Below, piece by piece: positions 55,634 to 64,000 of a stretch of DNA of 64,000 nt. The notes under the pieces are model-generated. The model did no database searches. It was not told where the DNA came from and saw only the letters and a program-made list of their open reading frames with translations. Source of the stretch: Folioceros fuciformis. Its lineage: Eukaryota; Anthocerotophyta; Anthocerotopsida; Anthocerotales. Numbering within the stretch: position 1 is the stretch's first letter; the number at the start of each line of letters is the position of its first letter. A program made the translations under genes and the position numbers. The DNA lies in NCBI GenBank assembly GCA_049999805.1, contig JBNGIO010005225.1, positions 1-64,000 of the forward strand. The letters run 5' to 3'.

Positions 55634-55639
55634 AAAAAA
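55634..55639 (-). terminator. Pol III T-run terminator of tRNA-Ser
   Basis: Six consecutive T on the minus strand (AAAAAA on plus), 20 bases past the tRNA 3' end, the expected RNA polymerase III stop signal. Confidence 0.75.
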
Positions 55640-55658
55640 CATTTTATTGCATGAATAA

Positions 55659-55739
55659 CGTGGTCGGCAGGATTCGAACCTGCGCGGGCGAACCCACATG
55701 ATTTCTAGTCATGCCCGATAACCACTCCGGCACGACCAC
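55659..55739 (-). tRNA. tRNA-Ser (anticodon AGA)
   Basis: Reverse-complement reading folds as a class II tRNA. The 7-bp acceptor stem GTGGTCG/CGACCAC is perfect, the D-arm starts TGCCGGAGTGG (A box), and the anticodon stem is CATGA/TCATG with loop CTAGAAA giving anticodon AGA (template 55704-55706). A long variable arm built on GGGTTCGCCC identifies Ser, and the T-arm holds the B box GGTTCGAATCC. No CCA is encoded and there is no intron. The length is 81 bases plus discriminator convention. A six-T pol III terminator follows about 20 bases downstream. Confidence 0.96.
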
Positions 55740-56711
55740 CTCTTCATATCAATGCAAACCCTTTACAGTATAAGTTTTTTGCTCAAGGCCAAAAGAGGAT
55801 GTTTGGAGGAGTACCTAAGTGGTCTCAATCTATGAATTTCATTTAGAGACCAGACATTTGAGATGCCTAAGGTTTTGTTTCATTCCTTCCAAAACTTCAA
55901 GCAGGACCTTGGTTCAAGTGACACATCACCTATCAATGACATAATTCTTTCTCCATGACATTGGTGACTACCCCTTTTGGCTTGCAGCCCTCTACACGTT
56001 TTTTTTTCCTCCTCATATATCAGTTAGATCAGGTTTTGATGAGATTCTCATTTCTTTATTCAGTAAAATATTTTGTTTTGCTATCTTGGACTAAAAATCA
56101 AGCTGCCCCTATGTTAGCATACTCTATATTAAGCTGCCAAATCTTACATTAAATGAGAATAATTTTGAATTTTCGAGAACTTTTAAACTTTCTAGATAGA
56201 TGGGCTAGCCATTAGTTTTGAATGATTTGAAAAATTAAACTGTTTCCTCATCCCATACCTTGCTTCTAGTATCCCACCTGCACCTCTGAAACCTTTCATG
56301 ACTGGATATTTAGACAAACTAAACTTCATTGTCCAACTAACTGGTGAGCTGAACCCGAACAGTAAAAATCGTATCAAATGCATTATCAAGACAGTCGCCC
56401 ATAGATGGAGCTGTGCATCAGGAAGACGAAATAACAACACGAGGTTAAAACAAGTGTCCATCACGAGGCGGAAAAGTAGGCAAGGCAAAAAAAATGTTTC
56501 CTAGTAGAAAGTTCCTGCAAAAATGTATGCAAAAGCTGAAGTCTTTACAATGGGCCCTTCGAATCGCGAGATCCGTCAAAAAGGGGTTCACAACACGTAA
56601 GGACCTGGTGTCAAGTGGAGAGCTCTCTTAGTGCGCCGGTTTTGGTGTCTTGTTATGCTGTAGGTGTCTACAGACGAGCGAGAAATGACACCCACTGACT
56701 ACTCAACTCAA
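55740..56711. other. Gene-free AT-rich stretch
   Basis: Almost 1 kb of AT-rich sequence between the tRNA and the LFR stop codon. Nothing coding was recognised. The part nearest 56.7 kb should be the LFR 3' UTR. Confidence 0.5.
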
Positions 56712-58753
56712 CTAGGAGCCCCATACTCCCCGCGTAGCACCAGCCTTGACATTAGTCCGTGAGCACAGCTCCCAAAGAATACGTGCAAAGATATCTGACA
56801 TTCGGGCGTCTAGAAGAGCAATTTCAGCAAAGGTATTTTCAAACGCCAGCATCACTGTTCTGTTTTGGGGCTCCGACGCCAAGCTTTCCAGGGTGAGAGC
56901 GGCCTTGCGGACGACTTCCGTCAAAGGATGAGGTGCTTGCACGATCCTTAGGAGCCTCCCAATCGCCCTGCAAGAAATGTGAACATGGCCAACCTTCAGT
57001 GCTGCAATGAGTACAAAGCACCAAGCTAGGGTCTCAGCAGCAGCACCCTACCATCGCTCATTCGCAAGTCGAACACGACAGTCCATGTTTATTTCTGCGA
57101 AGTTGTACAGAGCCCCGACAGCTGCTGCCTGGCCATCTGCTCCTGGCAGGCCCAACAAGTCGACCAGCCGCCGGTACACCTGCAAAGCAAGCAGAGACGG
57201 ATGCATAAGGAGGTTGCTCCCCCTCAAAGGACCTTCCGAACCGGAGGCCGGTCTAAGTTTCCACATGTTTCACAAGCACTGAGTCAGCAGAAGGTGATAA
57301 ACTTCCAGTAGGGAATGAACCTGAGGGGCCACTGGTAGAAGGTAGGGTTCGTTATCAGGGTTAACCACCAGTCTTCCAAGAAGCTCCGCAGCCGAACAAT
57401 ACCATGCTCTTACAGGAGATTCCAACATGTCAATAAATGATTGTACAGCTTGCTTTTCTCTGATAAACAACAGCGTATGCACTTGTTAGGTCCCTTCAGA
57501 CGAAGAAACAAGAGTTGCTACACTGCAAGAAGGCAAACATTCAATAACCTAAAATAAATGAAGTCAGGCAAAACGGCAGTTGTCAAAAGATAGCTGGTGA
57601 AACCCACGAGATCTGTCCTCGGGTGCTATCCTCAAAAAGCTTGATACAGAGGAAAGGTGCCAAGTTCACAATAGTTTCGATGGAGTTCATCACTAGCTCT
57701 TCATCTTCTGCATATCATGCCAAAACCAAGTGAGTATGACGATCCTTGGATCTTCAGACACAACTGAGAGAACTGCCACCACTGACCAGTGAGATGATCT
57801 TGCATGCAGTGAATCAGGGTCTCCAGACAGTTCCGATGCTGGGCCATGAAACTTTCGTTCTCTGGCATGAACGAGAAATTACGTACAATGTTGGAGGCAG
57901 CGACTGCTGCTTGCTGTCTCTCCAATCGGCCCAGCTCGTCCAGATTGAAGACGCCCTCTTCATCCCACCACCACTCCGAGTTTTTGCTCTGCTTATCAGC
58001 ATCTCCGAAGATTTCATCTTTATGCAGCAAGGTGTCTGGCGCAGACCTGTACTAAGGACATGCCAGGTAAGTTGCTTGGCTGCATCTCAACAAGGCAGAG
58101 GAGCATGCATGCACGCCACATGAAGCGAGAGGCCAAACAAGGGAGGTTGCGGCCGCTGGAGATACTTCAGCTATTCTATTCCCAGGAAAAAGAACCGACA
58201 ACGACTTACCGGAGGCGCCAAATAGGATCCCCTGGACAGGTACTTTCGAACTCCATCCCCCATCCCGTGTAAGTATGGTTAGCCCCTAGGACACGTTGTC
58301 TGGCAAGCTTTGCAGAATCACGTGGATGTGCTATATCACGCCACTCCTGAATCTTAAATCCCACAAGACACAACACAAGTACAGTGAGAGCTGGAAGACC
58401 TAAACGTCACATGAAATCTCATGAGCGTGCTTGCTGCCGAAGACAACGACACTGCTGATGCAAACTATGGCATGACCTCGAGGAATTGCTGAGCTCACCA
58501 CAAAGAGAAGTGCATCAAGAAGCCCTGGAACCTTGGCAATAACTCCAAAATCTCTTCGCGGATCATCTTTTTCCTTGAAGGAGATGACAGTGAGGGCATT
58601 CAAGGCCCAGGACACTTCACTCTTTAAACCACTCTGCAGAGCCAGCACATATCTTTTGCTGCTCTTGTCTACCACAGATGCAGCGCCAGCGCCATCGGCG
58701 GAGTCCCCGGGTACCGCGTTCCTAGGCATTGCTTTCATTCGCCCAGAAGCCAT
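56712..58753 (-). CDS. LFR: LFR (LEAF AND FLOWER RELATED), ARM-repeat SWI/SNF subunit
   Basis: 430-residue Armadillo-repeat protein. Plant LFR is a nuclear component of BAF-type SWI/SNF remodelling complexes and interacts with AS2 and SYD/MINU subunits. Exons in order: 58753-58499, 58346-58210, 58046-57787, 57707-57608, 57459-57303, 57179-57052 and 56967-56712; phases agree. Matches to Arabidopsis LFR (At3g22990, ~460 residues) from memory: RYVLALQSGLKSEVSWALNA, FKEKDDPRRD, PGLLDALLF, EWRDIAHPRD, WWWDEEGVFNLDE, ASNIVRNFSFMPENESFMAQ, AAELLGRLVVNPDNEP, AAAVGALYNFAEINMDCRVR, LASEPQNRTVMLAFENTFAE and end GVWGS. The exon 2 to 3 junction was fixed by phase (CG|G). The N-terminal low-complexity region is short. 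ATG 58753 is chosen; the in-frame region upstream has no better start. Confidence 0.95.
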
Positions 58754-59481
58754 GTCGTGAACCTTTAAACAGGCACTTGATAAATACACTTGGTCTGCTT
58801 AGGGATTGGACGTCATGCTCCACCTGCAACCCTTCCACCCCGAGACAACCGGACGCACATACTGTACGTAACAGCTTCTATGTAGAGCAGCCGGCTCAAC
58901 ACACATACCGTGTGACCTGCTGCAAACTTGCTGCTCAAGGAGGTTTTTGAGCCATCCCTGCTCCGCTGGACTGACAGATTGTCCTAGAACGGAATGGTGC
59001 AGAACCACCGTGCGCAAGGACTGCTTACGTTGGCGCGATGCCGAACCGAACATAGAAACATGACTGAAGCGTGGGGGGGGGGCAGTCGAACGGACACCAT
59101 GCTTAAACCAAAGAAAAATAACCTGGAATTACCAGCACCTAAAAATCGCAGTGAGAACTACATCTCCTCATTTGTGAGACTCCGTGTCAAAAGAAACTGT
59201 CTCACACCTCATAAAATCCGTCCAGAGTCTACCAGGAAGATCTCTAACATCTATAGTTGTCAATGATGCGATCTGACAACGTACAATCTCTCAGAGAGAG
59301 AAACTGTCCTACGTGTACTAAACTGTCCCGGAGAAGTTGCCGTGCGTCTTCCGGCCGTATCTCGACAACACTGTTCGACTCTCCAATTTAGAGACCCAAC
59401 ACATGATCTACAGCCAAAAAAACTAATTCCAAGAGCAAACGACAATGTTGGCCACTTGGACTCAAATGCCTGTCGGTCAGC
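58754..59481. other. Intergenic region, LFR upstream / UGD downstream
   Basis: About 730 bases with no gene. It holds the LFR promoter and 5' UTR and the UGD 3' UTR. A run of nine G is near 59072-59080. Confidence 0.5.
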
Positions 59482-60924
59482 TCATGAGGATGCAGGCAAA
59501 TCCTTCACAAAAGCATCAAGAGGCTTTCCGATGGAGAACACAATAAAGCCGATCTTTCTCAATGCCTCCACGTTGAGAAGGTTACGGCCATCAAAGATGA
59601 ATGCTGGCTTCTCCATGTTGTCGTATATTTTCTGATAGTCAAGGGTCTTGAACTCATCCCATTCGGTGATGATGCAAATGCCATGAGCTTTGTCGGCGGC
59701 GGCATAAGCATCCTTCTCGACCAGAACATGCTCCAAAGAAGCAGGGGTCTCGGGCTGCAGGTGCTGGGGATGATCCCAGTCAAACTTGCTCATGGTCAGA
59801 TCCTTCCTGATCTGTTCTTCAGTGACCTGGGGATCGTAGATGCTAAGTTTGGCCTTGTCTCCAATCAAACCCTGGCACACGTCAATGGCAGGTGTTTCTC
59901 GTGTATCACCAGTGTCTTTCTTGAAGGCAAAGCCGAAGATAGCCACCTTCTTGCCCGAGACAGTGTTGAACATGGATGAAACCACTCGCTTCACAAAGCG
60001 AGACTTCTGATAGTCGTTGATCTGCACCACCTGCTTCCAATAGTTAGCGACCTCTGTCAGCCCGTTGCATTCACAGATGTATACAAGGTTGAGGATGTCC
60101 TTCTGGAAGCAGGAGCCGCCAAACCCCACGCTGGAACTCAAGAAGCGTGATCCAATACGAGTATCCTTGCCGATGGCGTACGCCACTTCCGAAACATCAG
60201 CACCGGTAGCCTCGCAGAGGGCGGACATGGCATTGATGGAGGAGATCCTCTGCGCCAAGAACGCATTGGCCGCAAGCTTGGACAGTTCTGCAGACCACAG
60301 ATTTGTTGTGATGATGCGGTCTTCCGGCACCCAGTGAGCATAGACCGCCTTGAGAGCAGCAACAGCCTTCTGGCCCTCGGGAGTCGGTCGTCCACCAATC
60401 AACACACGGTCAGGGTTCTGCAAGTCCTCGATAGCAGTCCCTTCTGCCAGGAACTCAGGGTTGGACAAAATCTGGAAGTTGATGCCCTTGTTGCTGTGAG
60501 TCAAGATCTTCTCAATAGCCTCCGCCGTTTTCACCGGGACAGTGGACTTCTCCACGACAATCTTATCTGACTGGGAAACATCCGCGATCATGCGAGCAGC
60601 ACTCTCCCAGTACGTCAGATCTGCCGCCTTGCCAGCTCCCAGTCCTCTGGTCTTGGTCGGAGTGTTGACGGACACAAATATGATGTCGGCCTCGGCGACA
60701 TACTTCTCCACATCGCTGCTGAAGACGAGATTCTTTCCCCTGCAGGCCTTGACCACTTCATCAAGCCCCGGCTCGTAGATGGGAAGGTCATCGCTGTTCC
60801 AGGCAGCAATTCTCGGCTTGGAGATGTCGACAACGTTGACTTCAATGCCAGGGCACTTGAAAGCAATCATAGCCATCGTCGGGCCCCCGACGTATCCGGC
60901 ACCAATGCAGCATATCTTCACCAT
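59482..60924 (-). CDS. UGD: UDP-glucose 6-dehydrogenase
   Basis: 480-residue cytosolic enzyme that oxidises UDP-glucose to UDP-glucuronate with two NAD+, feeding pectin and hemicellulose precursors. The length equals the plant family. Visible: Rossmann motif [16 protein letters not shown] at the start, [25 protein letters not shown], the catalytic Cys272 in [28 protein letters not shown] and FIFDGRNLL near the end. The coding region is one exon. A 5'-UTR intron is suggested by a good acceptor TTGTGTGGCAG near 60957, about 33 bases upstream of the ATG, a layout common in plant UGD genes. ATG 60924 is chosen over in-frame upstream codons because [14 protein letters not shown] is the invariant start. 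Confidence 0.97.
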   Translation of the reverse strand: MVKICCIGAGYVGGPTMAMIAFKCPGIEVNVVDISKPRIAAWNSDDLPIYEPGLDEVVKACRGKNLVFSSDVEKYVAEADIIFVSVNTPTKTRGLGAGKAADLTYWESAARMIADVSQSDKIVVEKSTVPVKTAEAIEKILTHSNKGINFQILSNPEFLAEGTAIEDLQNPDRVLIGGRPTPEGQKAVAALKAVYAHWVPEDRIITTNLWSAELSKLAANAFLAQRISSINAMSALCEATGADVSEVAYAIGKDTRIGSRFLSSSVGFGGSCFQKDILNLVYICECNGLTEVANYWKQVVQINDYQKSRFVKRVVSSMFNTVSGKKVAIFGFAFKKDTGDTRETPAIDVCQGLIGDKAKLSIYDPQVTEEQIRKDLTMSKFDWDHPQHLQPETPASLEHVLVEKDAYAAADKAHGICIITEWDEFKTLDYQKIYDNMEKPAFIFDGRNLLNVEALRKIGFIVFSIGKPLDAFVKDLPASS

Positions 60925-61255
60925 TTTGCAGATCTGGCCTTGGCCTTGACTGCGATCTGCCACACAAGCAAAACAGACAGACGTTAGCGAAACAAAAAAA
61001 GAGAAAAGAAAAAAAAAATGGAATAGACGGCAGCAAGCATCTGGCAAAACAGATATGCCTCATCCAGAGAGCCAGATCCAGAAACAAGCATGTGACAGTG
61101 ACCTCAAAAAACCGACACCAGCACAGATCGGGAAGCCTTGCACAAGCAAAACCCGTACAAAAGCTGAGAACTGCCTGGATCCCTTCCGTGCCAGCCAGGC
61201 TCCGCACGGATAGAGGATGAAGAAAACAACAAAACATGACTACGGTAACCACGAC
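60925..61255 (-). promoter_or_regulatory. UGD 5' UTR, leader intron and promoter-proximal region
   Basis: Minus-strand upstream region of UGD. The acceptor near 60957 suggests a spliced leader; the donor was not located. A polypyrimidine tract (CTTTTTTTC-like on the minus strand) near 60990-61018 supports the acceptor side. Confidence 0.5.
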
Positions 61256-61282
61256 AAGAAGAAGAAGAAGAAGAAGAAGAAG
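61256..61282. repeat. (GAA)n microsatellite
   Basis: About nine GAA repeats on the plus strand (TTC on minus), in the presumed leader or promoter of UGD. Confidence 0.93.
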
Positions 61283-63079
61283 CTCACAGCAGCCGAGGTA
61301 GCAGGATCAGGCGACGCAATGCCGACGCAGGCAGGGGAGGAGAAACAGACCTGGAAGAGAAGAAGCGATCTGCCTCGTCGATCGGCGCAAGACGCGTCAG
61401 ACTGGAGCTGGAGGAGAGCCGAGCAAGCGAAGACGCAGCAGCCCCTTGCGAGCTATGAGAAGCGGAGGAGCGCGATGCGATGGAGCAAGAGCAGGCAGAC
61501 GGCACAGAAATAGAGCGCGCTGGAGAGAAGGCGGAGGCGGAACGTGAGATCGCGGGCCCGCGTACGCGTAAAGAAAGGGAGACCGGGGTGGCGAATTCGA
61601 TTGTCCAGGCCGTCGTGGGGTCACGCCAAGCCTGGCGTAACTGGCGAGCCGCACTGCGCGTGGAGCTGGCTAGGGGGCCTCGCCAGTTCATCATTTCGGA
61701 CAGGCGAGAACGCCTGGAAGCAACGTGACGGGCATGGGAGCAGCCCGAGCTCGAACCCACGTGGAGTCACCTCTGGGCGACGGGGGCCGTCGGATGGTCC
61801 AGCGGACGGCGGGGATAGGCCGGGGAGGCTAACCATGCCTGCGGTGCATACGTCGATACATACATGTCTTTTACGTTCTGTCAAATCGTAAATTAGCGTA
61901 TACGAATTATCCATGGAGGTTCATACAAGCTCTCTGTCACCCTCTCTCTCATATCAGACTCCTTGGTCGATGGAGATGCTACCTGTTTTCGTCTGGAGCG
62001 ATGTCTCCAAAGAAAATGATATTTGCGCAGATGTGCAGATCCAGGTTGGACAGGATGTTAGATGTGAAGAAGAGTGTCGTAATGTGCAATCCAAACTCCC
62101 AGAAGATCTGGCATCCTTGTCTGGCTCGGGCTGGGGACGATGAGGGCATGGCGTGCTTGTATTGGGGACTCGGAACACGGGGTATTCAGAATGCAATGCG
62201 GGTTTCAGCCGAGCGATTGGCTCCGGAGTCTGTGTGTCTGCCCATTCCATGGCCTGGCCCCAGCTGCCGGGGCAGGAAAGGAAAGGATTACGGGATGTGG
62301 TGATGGACTGTATGCTACAATTGTGCCGCCTAAAAACACGCAAGGATCCATCCTTCTACGGTAGTTGATGGAGGAAAGTGTGGAAAGCATGCCTGTCCAG
62401 AAGTGGCAGATGTGTTTCTAAATCGGTACCAGGTGCGGGCGAGACTGCACGGAGGTCTGGTTGCGAGACACAGGCTGTCGCTGCAAACGGCGGTGTGTGC
62501 GCTGGTACCGTGCAATGGAATTGCCAAGGGGTTTAGGGATCGGGCTTCATCGCGTGGGGAGTGGATCTTCTGTGCCTGCCTGGAGCGCGGGGCTTCCTCC
62601 TTGCTTCCGGGGCGGCATGGGCTGGTACGGGGTCTGCGTTTGTGAGAATCCGAGCGGACATTGGCGGATGGTGATGGCCTTGGGGGTTTGCAGGGCATGC
62701 AATGAGCGGTACGGGAGCAACTGTTGAGCCTCTGGGAGGTGTGATGAGACATGGAATGTGGTGGTTTCCAACCTGGTCGTGCATCCGCCGTGAAGAGTGC
62801 TTGTACAAGGCAGAAATGTTCATGAAACCTGGTGATGGTGGCAGGTTGCGTAGCAAGGGCTTGGCGTGTGTGCACCGGCGTTGCGGAAGCAGAGGCCTTC
62901 TTGTGGTCTTCTTCTGGATCTTCGCTCATTCGTGGAGCGAGAGAAGGTTCAGGGTTGTTGAGCTAGTGATTCCATGCACACCACCACAACCGTCCGGTGA
63001 GCGAATTTGAGCGGGAGCATGCTGATGTGCTGATGTGCTGGCGGGCGAGGGCGGGCTTCATCCATTTTGCTTAATTGAT
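61283..63079. other. Gene-free stretch
   Basis: No gene supported in about 1.8 kb. Open frames such as 61284-61760 (-) and 62330-62929 (-) overlap others on the opposite strand and show no motif. The part near 61.3-61.6 kb is probably the UGD promoter. Confidence 0.4.
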
Positions 63080-63250
63080 GGACATTGCGTGTATGCAAAA
63101 ATGCGGCAGGCTGTGAAAGTAAGTCTTGGAAGAGTTCAGGTGGTTTGGTTCATTCGGGAGCAACACTCTTGAACAGGGGAGGAAAGGACGGATCTGAACT
63201 GACAGGATACTCCCAGCAGGGCATGGGTCAGCAAACAAGCTCTGCCTGCC
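63080..63250 (+). pseudogene. Short PPR fragment
   Basis: TGTATGCAAAAATGCGGCAG (63090-63109) corresponds to the MYAKCGR core of the PPR gene at 21-24 kb. Some 100 bases later GYSQQGMGQ (near 63205-63232) corresponds to its AGYSQQGMGQ core. The spacing fits one PPR motif pair, but the bases between have lost the pattern and contain a stop. A dead remnant of the same subfamily, 39 kb from the intact gene. Confidence 0.72.
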
Positions 63251-63264
63251 GAGCGCCTCCGCTA

Positions 63265-63505
63265 GGAGAAGGCAGTTTCCTGTATCCGACGCTGTGCGAA
63301 GAGAGGCATGCGGTTACGTGTGTGCAGCTCTTTAAGGAGAAAGTAGCAACGCCAAGCCGTTGCCGCTAACCCTATTCCTTCATAAGGAGAGGGCAGTGTC
63401 CTGTACCCGACGCTGTGCAGAGAGAGAGAGAGCCATGTGGAAGTGTGTGTGCAACTTCTTCGTGAGAACGAGCAACTAGAAGCCGCTGCCAATCCGCTGA
63501 CCCGA
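63265..63505. repeat. ~121-bp imperfect tandem duplication
   Basis: Copy one starts near 63265 (GGAGAAGGCAGTTTCCTGTA) and copy two near 63386 (GGAGAGGGCAGTGTCCTGTA). Both continue with CCGACGCTGTGC, a CGTGTGTGCA(G/A) block and end in a GCCGTTGCCGCTAACCC-like segment. Diverged, non-coding. Confidence 0.82.
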
Positions 63506-64000
63506 TTTCTTCTTATTTTTTTGCTTGTAGCTTGCAGTCAGGTGAGCGTGCATGCTGTGTGCGGTGGCAGGGAAGACTCCTGGCTGTAGAAAGACGCTGA
63601 GAAGGTCCTGATGCCCCCCAGCCAGGCAGGTGTTTGATCGATGTGTTACCTGGATCCTATAGACCCAAATTGCATTGCAGGAAAGGACACGACACTCCGC
63701 CTGAGAAACGTCGTCCCAAAGCCTGGAAGAACAAGACTCCGCTCTTCGCAGGTAGGGCTGGTCCCTCGGATCTGCACTGCACTGAATGAGCCCCGCACGA
63801 AAAGATAGCGCACAGGCAGTGATCTGAAGCAAGGACGCAGGCTCCACCACGCAAGAAGTATGTTGTGAAGATGGGGAAGGCAAGGCCTGGACCGGATCAG
63901 AGACATTATTCGTTACGGCGCGGGCGAGCTGAGGGAGGTAACGAGTTCAGGGTACGGGTGAACGCCGAGTGGATGCTCGATGCCCAGGGCACCCACGCTA
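63506..64000. other. Gene-free right edge
   Basis: No gene recognised in the last ~500 bases. Minus-strand frames between 63476 and 63906 overlap each other without motifs. Confidence 0.4.

Noticed and set aside
59072-59080. Run of nine G as a regulatory or G-quadruplex element
   Set aside because: A single G run without neighbouring runs gives no support for a structured element.
59482-61047. Longer UGD with a hydrophobic N-terminal extension
   Set aside because: The extension reads through the likely 5' UTR intron and its acceptor; UGD is cytosolic and invariantly starts [14 protein letters not shown].

Overview
This window is nuclear DNA from a plant, almost certainly a seed-free land plant. 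The evidence is the gene content: a plastid ferredoxin (FdC1), OHP2, plant-type MED17, LFR, a BOR borate exporter, an ALA2 flippase, a WRC zinc-finger protein and several PPR genes. Most genes are split by short introns of roughly 50-200 nt with GT-AG ends, and gene spacing is compact. Plant lineage cannot be fixed from sequence alone. A hornwort, moss or lycophyte would all fit, and the abundance of PPR loci favours a lineage with an expanded PPR family. Three runs of exactly 100 N are assembly gaps.

Layout. 0-9.2 kb: a kinesin-14 gene (+) with its 5' end broken by a gap, then FDC1 (-) and a single-exon ALA2-type P4-ATPase (-). 9.2-16.5 kb: a gene-poor island with a decayed, intron-bearing DDE-integrase relic (12.6-13.3 kb, -), a 59-bp tandem duplication and minisatellites. 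16.5-25.3 kb: a SEC14-like gene (+), a broken PPR copy, an intact 1108-residue PLS-class PPR gene made of near-identical triplets, and BUD31 (+). 25.8-31.4 kb: an FGGY sugar kinase (-) head-to-head with a PPR5-type P-class PPR gene (+). 31.4-36.2 kb: mostly empty, with small repeats and one possible orphan exon. 36.2-43.8 kb: a large WRC-domain gene and OHP2 (both +). 44.1-50.7 kb: MED17 (-) head-to-head with an ICME-like esterase (+), then a DNAJC9/DnaJ6-type J protein (+). 50.5-52.5 kb: a decayed duplication of the J-protein 3' end and a long hairpin beside an assembly gap. 52.6-64 kb: BOR (+), tRNA-Ser(AGA) (-), LFR (-), UDP-glucose dehydrogenase (-), then a gene-poor end carrying a third PPR fragment.

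The genes are mainly conserved housekeeping functions: transcription and chromatin (MED17, LFR), splicing (BUD31), organelle RNA metabolism (PPRs), photosystem biogenesis (OHP2), electron transfer (FdC1), cell-wall precursor synthesis (UGD), borate transport (BOR) and membrane lipid handling (ALA2, SEC14). They do not form a single pathway.

Most unusual points: an exact 16-nt match to the Tn5/Nextera mosaic end that coincides with the only in-frame stop in the J-protein gene; the integrase relic with a spliceosomal-type intron; homogenised PPR triplets with neighbouring dead copies; an ALA2 gene without introns; an acidic insertion in the FGGY kinase; and an undescribed 1693-residue WRC protein. 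Exon coordinates were assembled by hand from reading frame, splice-site dinucleotides and remembered family sequences. No database search or RNA evidence was available.
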